A DNA stretch of 64,000 nt, taken from NCBI GenBank assembly GCA_009663005.1, contig CM018890.1, positions 10,810,823 to 10,874,822 of the forward strand, in the 5' to 3' direction. Below are positions 49,101-61,600 of this stretch, one piece after another (positions within the stretch are counted from its first letter, which is position 1; each line of letters begins with the position of its first letter). The notes under the pieces are model-generated. The model was not told where the DNA came from, did not search any database, and saw only the letters and a program-made list of their open reading frames with translations. This stretch comes from Actinidia chinensis. Lineage: Eukaryota > Streptophyta > Magnoliopsida > Ericales > Actinidiaceae. A program made the position numbers and the translations under genes.

Positions 49101-52100
49101 TGGGGGCACTAAATTAAAAAAATAAAAAAATACCGAGGGCCAAAGTGCAATTTTCAAATATTTAAATATTGGGCGTAGTAAATTAAAAAAATTCAAAAAA
49201 AGACCAAAGTATAATTTAAAAAACTTTATAGGGTGCAAACGATAAATATCAAAAAATCCAGAAATAAAACTATAATTTCTAAAAAGTTAAGCCTACGGGG
49301 GACTAAATTGAAAACAATTAGAAAGAGTAGGGACCAAATTATAATTTTAATATTTTTAGGGGGCCAAATATGAATATAAAAAATAATTGGGTCCAACAAC
49401 ATAATTTTTCAATAGTTAGGGGACTAAAATGTACATTTTAAAAAACGTACGAGGCGAAATTTCATTGCGGGCATAAATATCAAATTAGAAAAAAAATCTT
49501 GGTTTGTACTAAATTAAAAAATCAAAATTTGTGACTAGGGTTATTTTTGAAAATTAAATGATGGAGCAACTAAATTAAAAATATTAGAAAGATTAAGACC
49601 AAATTAGATTTTTAAAAAGTTTATAGGTTGGGGCAAAGTATAATATCAAAAGCTTGGGTTGAAAATGTAACTTCTAAAAACATAATCCTTCGGGGGACTA
49701 ATTAAAAAAATCAAAAGATCAGGGAGGACTTCTAATTTGAATAACCTTTATGGGCAAACGGTAAATTTTAAAAAATCCAGGACGTCAACTATAATTTTCA
49801 AAAGTCAATGGACAAAATGTAAATTTCAAAAACTTATGAGGCAAACTTCAATTCTAGCATAAATATTCGTGTATCAAAAATCTTTGATGGTCTAAATTGA
49901 AATTATTCAAAGAACCTGGGACCAAAGTTGTAATTTCAAATAATCAGGTTGGGGGGCACTAAATTAAAAATGAAATATACGCAGGACCAAATTGTAATTT
50001 TAATATTAAACATATTAGGGACGCAGTGTAATTTTTTTGAAAAATTAAATGCTGGGGGCAACTAAATTAAAAATTTAGAAAGATTAAGGAGCGAAGTGTA
50101 ATTTTTAAAATTTTATAGGGTGCAAACTATCAAATATCAAAAAAGCTTGGGGTTAAAATGTAATTTCTAAAAACATAATACTTCGGGGACTAATTAAAAA
50201 AATTCAGAAAGATCGGAGGCAAATTATAATTTTTATAATAACATTAGTGGACAAAACGGTAAATTCAATTTCAAAAAATCCAGGGGTCAAATTTATAATT
50301 TTCAAATGTCTAGGGACCACAATATAAATTTCAAAACTTGTTGGCAAAACCTTCACCTAAAAGCATAAATAGTCATGTCTAAAAAAAATCTTTGATGGAC
50401 TAAATTAAAAATATTACAAAGAGCCGAGACCCAAGGTGTAAATTTTTAATTAAGTCATTTTGAGGGCCTAATTAAAAAAATAAACAATACCGGGAGCAAA
50501 GTGCAATTTTCAAAAATTTAAATGATTGTTTTCGCAGTAAATTAAAAAGTTAAAAATTAGAGATCAAATCTAATATTAAAAACGTTATAGGGTTGCAAAC
50601 TATAATATCAAAAATCCAGAGTTGAAAACTGAAATGTCTAAAAGTTAACCTAACGGGGGACTAATTGAAAATAATTTAGAAAGAGTAGGGACCAAATTAT
50701 ATTTTAATAACTTTAGTGGGCTAATGTTATATATAAAAAAATATAGGGGCCAAAAACGTAATTTTTCAAAAAAAAATCAAGGGATCAAAATGTAAATTTA
50801 AAAATTATGAGGGAAAACTTCGGTGCGTTCATCAATATCCTAGTTAAGAAAGAAACTTTTTGTGTGGACGAATCCCAAAAAATTCAAAAATTGTTGGGGA
50901 CCAAGGCGTAATTGTTAAATATTAAATGCTTGGGGCAACTAAATTAAAACAATTAAAGATTTAACCAGTGTCATTTTAAAAATTTTTAGGGTGGCACAAC
51001 TATAAATATCGAAAAGCTTGGGGTGAAAATGTAATTTTGCTAAAAACATAATCCTTCGGGGGACTAATTAAAAAAATTCAGAAAGATCAGGGAGCAAATT
51101 AAATTTTAAATAACATTAGTGGACAAAAACGGTAAATTTTAAAAAATTCAGGGTCCACACTAAAACAACAAACTACATTTTTCAAAAATCAATAGAACAA
51201 AATATAATTTCAAACTTATGGGGCAAAACTTCAACTCTCCTAGCATAAATATTTTCTGTGTATAAAAACAAATCTTTGATGGACAATTGAAAATTTCAAA
51301 AGAGCCGAGGACCAAAATGTAAGTGTTCATTCAAATCCTTATTAAATTTTGGGGGCACTAAATTAAAAAAAATACAAAAATACCGAGGCGGGGGGCCAAA
51401 TTGTCAATTTTCAAATATTTAAATATTGAAGCATAGTACATTAAAAAAAATTAAAAAAAAGACCAAATTATAATTTAAAAAACTTATAGGTGCAAACGAT
51501 AAATATCAAAAAATCCATAAACAAAACTATAATTTCTAAAAAGTTTAGCCCTACGGGGGACTAATTGAAAACAATTAATAAAGATAGGGACCCAATTATC
51601 ATTTTAATATTTTTTTATGGGGCCAAATATGAATATAAAAAATATAGGGTCCAAATATAATTTCAAATGTTAGGGGACCTAAAAGGAAATTTAAAAAACT
51701 ACGCGGCTAAAAGTTTCAGTGCGGGCATAAATATCAAATTAGAAAAACCAATCTTGGGTGGACTAAATTTAAAAAGATTCAAAAATATTAGGGACTAAGG
51801 TGTAATTTTTGGAAAATTAATGATTGGCAACTAATTAAAAAAAATTAGAGATTAAGGACCGAATGTGAATTTTTAACAAAATTATAGTTGCAAAGTTAAA
51901 TATAAAAAGCTGTGGGGGTCGAAATTTAACTTCTAAAAACATAATCCTTCTGGGCCTAATTAACAAACTTCAAAAGATCAGGGAGGAAATTATAATTTTA
52001 ATAACTTCTAGGGGGCAAACGGTAAATTTCAAAAAAAAAAAAACCAAACTATAATTTCAAAAAGTCAAGAGACCAAAATAATAAATTTCACAAAAAAGGA

Positions 52101-54064
52101 TGGGCAAAACTTCAACTCTAGCATAAATATTCGGGTACAAAAAATCTTTTATGGACTAAATAATATTCAAAGAGCCGAGTACCCAAGTGTAAATTTCAAT
52201 AATTAAATTTTGTGGGGGCACTAAATTACAAAAATAAAAAAATACCGAGGGCCAAAGTGCAATTTTCAAATATTTAAATATTGGGTCGTATGTAATTAAA
52301 AAAATTCAAAAAAAGACCAATTATAATTTAAAAAACTGTTTCAGTGTGCAAACGATAAATATCAAAAAATCCAGAAATAAAACTATAATTTCTAAAAAGT
52401 TAAGCCTACGGGGGACTAAATTGAAAACAATTAGAAAGAGTAGGGACCAAATTATAATTTTAATATTTTTAGGGGGCCAAATATGAATATCAAAAAATAT
52501 GGGGTCCAAACTATAATTTTCAAATAGTTAGGGGACTAAAATGTAAATTTAAAAAACGTACGAGGCGAAATTTCATTGCGGGCATAAATATCAAATTAGA
52601 AAAAAAATCTTGGGTGGACTAAATTAAAAAAAATCAAAAATATTAGGGACTAAGGTGTAATTTTTGGAAAATTAAATGATGGAGCAACTAAATTAAAAAA
52701 TATTAGAAAGATTAAGGACCAAAGTTAGATTTTTAAAAAGTTTATAGGTTGCAAAGTATAAATATCAAAAAAGCTTGGTTGAAAATGTAACTTCTAAAAC
52801 ATAATCCTTCGGGGGACTAATTAAAAATTCAAAAGATCGGAGGGGAAATTATAATTTTAATAACTTTAGGGGGCAAAACGGTAATTTTAAAAATCCAGGA
52901 CCAAACTATAATTTCAAAAAGTCAATTGTTCAGAATGTAAGTTACATTTCGAAAACTTATGAGGCAAAACTTCATCTAGCATAATATTCGGGTATCAAAA
53001 AATCTTGATGGACAAATTTGAATTATTCAAAGAACCTGGGATCAAAGTGTAAATTTCAAATATCATGTTTTGTGGGGGCACTAAATTTAAAAAATTAAAA
53101 TATACCATGGACCAAAGTGTAATTTTTAATATTTTAAAAATAGGAGGGACCAGGTGTAATTTTTGAAAAATTAAATGCTGGGGCAACTAAATTAAAAAAA
53201 TTTAGAAAGATTAAGAGCGAGTGTAATTTTAAAATTTTAATAGGGTGCAAACTATAAATATCAAAAAAGCTGGGGTTGAAAAATGTAATTGTCTTAAACA
53301 TAATCCTTCGGGTGACTAAATTAAAAAAATTCCAGAAAGATCAGGGCAAGCAAATTAATAATTTAAATAACAATTATTGGACAACGGTAAATTTTCACAA
53401 AAAATCCAGGGGTCCAAATTATAATGTTCAAAATGTCCTAGGGGACCAAAATATAAATTCAAAAACTTGTGGCAAACTTCACTCTATGGCATAAATATTC
53501 AGGTATAAAAAAAATCTTTTGATGATGGACCTAAATTAAAATATTAAAAGAGCCGAGGACCCAAGTGTAAATTTAAATTAATTCATTTTGAGGTCCCTAA
53601 TTAAAAAAATAAAAAAATACCAGGGAAAGAGCAGTGCAATTTCAAAAAATTAAATATGGGTTTCGCGAGTCAATTAAAAAAGTTAAAAAAATTAGAGATC
53701 AAAGTATAATATTAAAAACTTTATAGGGTGCAAACTATAAATATCAAAAAATCCAGAGTTGAAACTGAAATTTCTAAAAAGTTAAGCCTACGGGGGACTA
53801 AATTGAAAATAATTAGAAAGAGTAGGGACCAAATTATAATTTTAATAACTTTAGTGGGCTAAATGTATATATATCAAAAAATATAGGGGCCAAACTATAA
53901 TTTTTAAAAAATCAAGGGATCAAAATGTAAATTTAAAAAATGTATGAGGGAAAACTTCGGTGCGGTCATAAATATCTAGTTAGAAAGAAACTTTTGGGTG
54001 GACTAATTCAAAAAATTCAAATGTTTGGGGCCAGCGTACTTTTGAAATATTATGCCCACCAACA

Positions 54065-54081
54065 CCCCCCCCCCCCCCCCC
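54065..54081 (+). repeat. Poly-C run of 17 within satellite family 2
   Basis: It occurs where neighbouring copies read ATTAAATGCTGGGGCAACTA. Here the sequence is TATGCCCACCAACA, then 17 C, then TTTGGGGCCCCAAC. It is foreign to the repeat and is either a true insertion or a sequencing/consensus artefact. Confidence 0.75.
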
Positions 54082-55578
54082 TTTGGGGCCCCAACAAAAA
54101 CTAAATTAAACAATTAGAAAGATTTAAAACCGAAGGTAATTTTTTAAAATTTTATAGGGTGCAAACTATAAATATCGAAAAAAGCTTGGGGTGAAAATGT
54201 ATTCTAAAAACAATAATCCTTCGGGGTACTAATTAAAAAAATGCAGAAGATTCAGGAGCAATTATAATTTTAATAACATTAGTTGACAAACGGTAATTTA
54301 AAAAATCAGGTCCAAACTAATAATTTCAAAAAGTCAAGAGAACAAATATAATTTCAAAAACTTAGTGGCAAAATCTTCACTCCCTAGCATAAATATTCGG
54401 TTATAAAAAAATCTTTGATGGACTAAAAAATTGAAAAATCATCAAAAGAGCCGAGGACCAAAATGTAGTTTCAAATAATTAAATTTTGGGGGCACTAAAT
54501 GTAAAGCAAAATAAAAAAAAAAAAAATACCGAGGGCCAAGTGCAATTTTCAAATTTTAAATATTGAGCATAGTAAATTAAAAAATTAAAAAAAGACCAAA
54601 GGATAATTTAAAAAACTTTATAGGGGCAAGATAAATCAAAATAATCCAGAACCCAAAACTATAATTTCTAAAAAGTTAAAAGCCAACGGTGGACTATTGG
54701 AATGAAAACATAGAAAAGAGTAGGACAAATTATAATTTTAATATTTTTAGGGGGCCAAATATGAATATAAAAAATATAGGGTCCACATATAATTTTCAAA
54801 TAGTTAGGGGACTAAATTTAATTTAAAAAACGTCGAGGCGAAATTTCAGTGCGGGCATAAATATCAATTAGAAAAAATCTCGGGTTGGACTAATTAAAAA
54901 GATTCAAAATATTTAGGGGCACTAAGGGTTAATTTTTGAAAAATTAAATGATGGGCAACTAAATTAAAAAAATAGAAGATTAAGACCGAATGTAATTTTA
55001 AAAAAATTATCGGTTGGCAAATTATAATATCAAAAAAGCTTGGGTCGAAATGTACTTCTAAAAATAATCCTAGATCCTTCGTGGGCCTCAATTAAAAATC
55101 AAAAAAGAGCAGGGAGGAAATTTATAATTTTAAATACTTTTAGGGGGCAACGGTAAATTTCAAAAAAAAACAAACCAACTATAATTTTCAAAAAGTCCAA
55201 TAGACAAAATATAAATTTCAAAAAATGATGGGCCAAACTTCAACTCTAGCATAAATAATCGGTATAAAAAAACCATCTTTGCATTGACTAAATTGAAATA
55301 TCAAAAGAGCCGAGGACTGCAAGTGTAAATTTTCAAATAATTAAATTTTGGGGGCACTAATTAAAAAAATAAAAAAATACTGAGGGCCAAATGCAATTTT
55401 CAAATATTTAAATGATTGGGCGAGTAAATTAAAAAAATTCAAAAAAGACGCAATTAATTTAAAAAACTTTATAGGGTGCCAACGATAAATCTTCAAAAAA
55501 ATCCAGAAAAAAACGATAATTTCTAAAAAGTTAAGCCTACGGGGGACTAAATTGAAAACAATTAGAAAGAGTAGGGAC

Positions 55579-55678
55579 NNNNNNNNNNNNNNNNNNNNNN
55601 NNNNNNNNNNNNNNNNNNNNNNNNNNNNNNNNNNNNNNNNNNNNNNNNNNNNNNNNNNNNNNNNNNNNNNNNNNNNNN
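55579..55678. other. Assembly gap of 100 N
   Basis: There are exactly 100 N. That is a conventional filler length for a gap of unknown size. The satellite is A-rich to the left and T-rich to the right. Confidence 0.99.
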
Positions 55679-58600
55679 TGGACCATATATTGTTTTGATA
55701 TTTATAATTTGGCCGCCCCTAAATTATTAAATTATAATTTGGTCCCTAATCTTTCAGAATTTTTTTCATTTAAGTCCCCCGAAGGTTTAAGCTTTTAGAA
55801 ATTACAGTTTCATCTCTGAATTTTTTGATATTTATAGTTTGCAACGCATAAAGTTTTTACAATTACAATTTGGTGCCTAATTTTTATAATTGTTTTAATT
55901 TAGTGCCCCCTATATTTAATTACTTAAATTATATTTTGGTCTCTGGCATTTTGAAAAGTTTTTAATTTAGAGTCCTCCCAAGATTTTTTTTCTAACCGGA
56001 TATTTATGCCCGCATTGAAATTTTGCTTCGTAAGTTTTTGAAATTTATATTTTGGTCCCTTGACTTTTTAAAATTATAGTTTGGACCCCAGATTTCTTGA
56101 TATTCATAATTTTCACATTAAAGTTATTAAATTATAATTTGATCCCTAATCTTTCTGAATTTTTTAACTTTAGTCACTAACCGGTTTAAGATTTTAAAAA
56201 TTACACTTTGTTTCCGTAATCTTATTAATTTGTTTAATTCAGTCCCTCTAGTATTAATTTTTTTAAAAATTACACTTTGGTCCCACGCAATTTTGAATAT
56301 TTTCAATTTATTCCACTCAAGATTTTAGTTCTAAACGGATATTTATGTCCGTATTGAAGTTTTTTCTCGTAAGCTTTTAAAAATTATATTTTGGACCCTT
56401 GACTTTCTAAAAATTATAGTTTGGACCATATATTTTTTTGATATTTATAATTTGCCCCCTAAAATTATTAAAAGTATAATGTGGTCCTAATCTTTCTAAA
56501 TTTTCTTACTTTAGTCCCTCGAAGGTTTAAGTTTTAGAAATTACAGTTTCATCTCTGAATTTTTTGATATTTATAGTTTGCAACGCATAAAGTTTTTACA
56601 ATTACAATTTGGTGCCTAATTTTTATAATTGTTTTAATTTAGTGCCCCCTATATTTAATTACTTAAAAATTATATTTTGGTCTCTGGCATTTTGAAAAGT
56701 TTTTAATTTAGTCCTCCCAAGATTTTTTTTCTAACCGGATATTTATGCCCGCATTGAAATTTTGCTTCGTAAGTTTTTGAAATTTATATTTTGGTCCCTT
56801 GACTTTTTAAAAATTATAGTTTGGACCCCAGATTTCTTGATATTCATAATTTTCACATTAAAGTTATTAAATTATAATTTGATCCCTAATCTTTCTGAAT
56901 TTTTTAACTTTAGTCACTAACAGGTTTAAGATTTTAAAAATTACACTTTGTTCCGTAATCTTATTAATTTGTTTAATTCAGTCCCTCTAGTATTTAATTT
57001 TTCAAAAATTACACTTTGGTCCCACGCAATTTTGAATATTTTCAATTTATTCCACTCAAGATTTTAGTTCTAAACGGATATTTATGTCCGTATTGAAGTT
57101 TTTTCTCGTAAGTTTTAAAAATTATATTTTCGTCCCTTGACTTTCTAAAAATTATAGTTTGGACCATATTTTTTTGATATTTATAATTTGCCCCCTTAAA
57201 TTATTAAAATTATAATTTGGTCCCTAATCTTTCAGAATTTTTTCTTATTTTAGTCCACCGAAGGTTTAAGGTTTTAGAAATTACAGTTTCATCTCTGAAT
57301 GTTTTGATATTTATAGTTTGCAACGCATAAAGTTTTTACAATTACAATTTGGTGCCTAATTTTTATAATTGTTTTAATTTAGTGCCCCCTATATTTAATT
57401 ACTTAAAAATTATATTTTGGTCTCTGGCATTTTGAAAAGTTTTTAATTTAGTCCTCCCAAGATTTTTTTTCTAACCGGATATTTATGCCCGCATTGAAAT
57501 TTTGCTTCGTAAGTTTTTGAAATTTATATTTTGGTCCCTTGACTTTTTAAAAATTATAGTTTGGACCCCAGATTTCTTGATATTCATAATTTTCACATTA
57601 AAGTTATTAAATTATAATTTGATCCCTAATCTTTCTGAATTTTTTAACTTTAGTCACTAACAGGTTTAAGATTTTAAAAATTACACTTTGTTCCGTAATC
57701 TTATTAATTTGTTTAATTCAGTCCCTCTAGTATTTAATTTTTCAAAAATTACACTTTGGTCCCACGCAATTTTGAATATTTTCAATTTATTCCACTCAAG
57801 ATTTTAGTTCTAAACGGATATTTATGTCCGTATTGAAGTTTTTTCTCGTAAGTTTTAAAAATTATATTTTGGTCCCTTGACTTTCTAAAAATTATAGTTT
57901 GGACCATATATTTTTTGATATTTATAATTTGCCCCCTTAAATTATTAAAATTATAATTTGGTCCCTAATCTTTCAGAATTTTTTCATTTAAGTCCCCCGA
58001 AGGTTTAAGCTTTTAGAAATTACAGTTTCATCTCTGAATTTTTTGATATTTATAGTTTGCAACGCATAAAGTTTTTACAATTACAATTTGGTGCCTAATT
58101 TTTATAATTGTTTTAATTTAGTGCCCCCTATATTTAATTACTTAAAAATTATATTTTGGTCTCTGGCATTTTGAAAAGTTTTTAATTTAGTCCTCCCAAG
58201 ATTTTTTTTCTAACCGGATATTTATGCCCGCATTGAAATTTTGCTTCGTAAGTTTTTGAAATTTATATTTTGGTCCCTTGACTTTTTAAAATTATAGTTT
58301 GGACCCCAGATTTCTTGATATTCATAATTTTCACATTAAATTTATTAAAATTATAATTTGATCCCTAATCTTTCTGAATTTTTTAACTTTACCCACTAAT
58401 AGGTTTAAGATTTTAAAATTACACTTTGTTCCGTAATCTTATTAATTTGTTTAATTCAGTCCCTCTAGTATTTAATTTTTCAAAAATTACACTTTGGTCC
58501 CACGCAATTTTGAATATTTTCAATTTATTCCACTCAAGATTTTAGTTCTAAACGGATATTTATGTCCGTATTGAAGTTTTTTCTCGTAAGTTTTAAAAAT

Positions 58601-61600
58601 TATATTTTGGTCCCTTGACTTTCTAAAAATTATAGTTTGGACCATATATTTTTTGATATTTATAATTTGCCCCCTTAAATTATTAAAATTATAATTTGGT
58701 CCCTAATCTTTCAGAATTTTTTCATTTAAGTCCCCCGAAGGTTTAAGCTTTTAGAAATTACAGTTTCATCTCTGAATATTTGATATTTATAGTTTGCAAC
58801 GCATAAAGTTTTTACAATTACAATTTGGTGCCTAATTTTTATAATTGTTTTAATTTAGTGCCCCCTATATTTAATTACTTAAAAATTATATTTTGGTCTC
58901 TGGCATTTTGAAAAGTTTTTAATTTAGTCCTCCCAAGATTTTTTTCTAACCGGATATTTATGCCCGCATTGAAATTTTGCTTCGTAAGTTTTTGAAATTA
59001 ATATTTTGGTCCCTTGACTTTTTAAAAATTATAGTTTGGACCCCAGATTTCTTGATATTCATTATTTTCACATTAAAGTTATTAAATTATAATTTGATCC
59101 CTAATCTTTCAGAATTTTTTCATTTTAGTCCACCGAAGGTTTAAGGTTTTAGAAATTACAGTTTCATCTCTGAATGTTTTGATATTTATAGTTTGCCACG
59201 CATAAAGTTTTTTACAATAATTACAATTTGGTGCTAATTTTTATAATTGTTTTAATTTAGTGCCCCCTATATTTAATTACTTAAATTATATTTGGTTTCT
59301 GCATTTTGAAAGTTTTTAATTGGTCCTCCCAGATTTTTTTTCTAACCGGATATTTATCCCGATTGAATTTTGCTTCGTAAGTTTTTTTGAATTTATATTT
59401 TGGTCCCTTGACTTTCTAAAAATTATAGTTTGGACCATATATTTTTTGATATTTATAATTTGCCCCCTTAAATTATTAAAATTATATTTGGTCCCTAATC
59501 TTTCAGATTTTTTCATTTAGTCCTCCGAAGGTTTAAGGTTTTAGAAATTAAGTTCATCTCTGAATGTTTTTGATATTTATAGTTTTTTGCAACTCGTAAA
59601 AGTTTTTTATAATTATAATTTGATCCCTAATCTTTCTGAATTTTTTAACTTTAGTCACTAACAGGTTTAAGATTTTAAAAATTACATTTTGTTCCGTAAT
59701 CTTTTTAATTTGTTTAATTCAGTCCCTCCAGTATTTAATTTTTCAAAAATTACACTTTGGTCCCACGCAATTTTGAATATTTTCAATTTATTCCACTCAA
59801 GATTTTAGTTCTAAACGGATATTTATGTCCGTATTGAAGTTTTCCTCGTAAGTTTTTAAAAATTATATTTTGGTCCCTTGACTTTCTGAAAATTATAGTT
59901 TGGACCATATATTTTTTGATATTTATAATTTGACCCCTTAAATTAATAAAATTATAATTTGGTCCCTAATCTTTCAGAATTTTTTCATTTTAGTCCCCCG
60001 AAGGTTTAAGCTTTTAGAAATTACAGTTTCATCTCTGAATTTTTTGATATTTATAGTTTGCAACGCATAAAGTTTTTGCAATTACAATTTGGTGCCTAAT
60101 TTTTATAATTGTTTTAATTTAGTGCCCCCTATATTTAATTACTTAAAAATTATATTTTGGTCTCTGGCATTTTGAAAAGTTTTTAATTTAGTCCTCCCAA
60201 GATTTTTTTTCTAACCGGATATTTATGCCCGCATTGAAATTTTGCTTCGTAAGTGTTTGAAATTTATATTTTGGTCCCTTGACATTTTAAAAATTATAGT
60301 TTGGACCCCAGATTTCTTGATATTCATAATTTTCACATTAAAGTTATTAAATTATAATTTGATCCCTAATCTTTCTGAATTTTTTAACTTTAGTCACTAA
60401 CAGGTTTAAGATTTTAAAAATTACACTTTGTTCCGTAATCTTATTAATTTGTTTAATTCAGTCCCTCTAGTATTTAATTTTTCAAAATTACACATTGGTC
60501 CCACGCAATTTTGAATATTTTCAATTTATTCCACTAAAGATTTTAGTTCTAAACGGATATTTATGTCCGTATTGAAGTTTTTTCTCGTAAGTTTTAAAAA
60601 TTATATTTTGGTCCCTTGACTTTCTAAAAATTATAGTTTGGACCATATATTTTTTGATATTTATAATTTGCCCCTTAAATTATTAAAATTATAATTTGGT
60701 CCCTAATCTTTCAGAATTTTTTCATTTTAGTCCACCGAAGGTTTAAGGTTTAGAAATTACAGTTTCATCTCTGAATGTTTTGATATTTATAGTTTGCAAC
60801 GCATAAAGTTTTTATAATTACAATTTGGTGCCTAATTTTTATAATTGTTTTAATTTAGTGCCCCCTATATTTAATTCTTAAAAATTATATTTTTCTCTAG
60901 CATTTTTACAGTTTTTAATTTAGTCCCCCAGATTTTTTTTAAGATTTATACCCGAATTAATTTTTCTTCGTAAGTTTTTGCAATTACAATTTGGTGCCTA
61001 ATTTTTATAATTGTTTTAATTTAGTGCCCCCTATATTTAATTACTTAAAAATTATATTTTGGTCTCTGGCATTTTGAAAAGTTTTTAATTTAGTCCTCCC
61101 AAGATTTTTTTTTCTAACCGGATATTTATGACCGCATTGAAGATTTGCTTCGTAAGTTTTTGAAATTTATATTTTGGTCCCTTGACTTTTTAAAAATTAT
61201 AGTTTGGACCCCAGATTTCTTGATATTCATAATTTTCACATTAAAGTTATTAAATTATAATTTGATCCCTAATCTTTCTGAATTTTTTAACTTTAGTCAC
61301 TAACAGGTTTAAGATTTTAAAAATTACATTTTGTTCCGTAATCTTTTTAATTTGTTTAATTCAGTCCCTCCAGTATTTAATTTTTCAAAAATTACACTTT
61401 GGTCCCACGCAATTTTGAATATTTTCAATTTATTCCACTCAAGATTTTAGTTCTAAACGGATATTTATGTCCGTATTGAAGTTTTTCAAATTTATATTTT
61501 GGTCCCTTGACTTTCTAAAAATTATAGTTTGGACCATATATTTTTTAATATTTATAATTTGCCCCTTAAATTATTAAAATTATAATTTGGTCCCTAATCT

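Larger units (their letters stand above)
24012..55578 (-). repeat. Satellite family 2, A-rich (inverted) orientation
   Basis: This is the same repeat as 12961-24011 but reversed: AGGGACCAAAGTGTAATTTT, GGGGGACTAAATTAAAAAAA-TT, and GCGGGCATAAATATCC-GTTAGAAAGAAAATCTTGG. From about 30 kb a dimeric higher-order unit of roughly 830-890 bp is visible. Each unit holds two box variants, one with TTCAGTGCGGGCATAAATAT and one with TTCAACTCTAGCATAAATAT. From about 45 kb a larger repetition of roughly 2.7-3.1 kb is also seen. Sub-stretches with scattered single-base indels alternate with clean copies. The block ends at the assembly gap. Confidence 0.92.
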
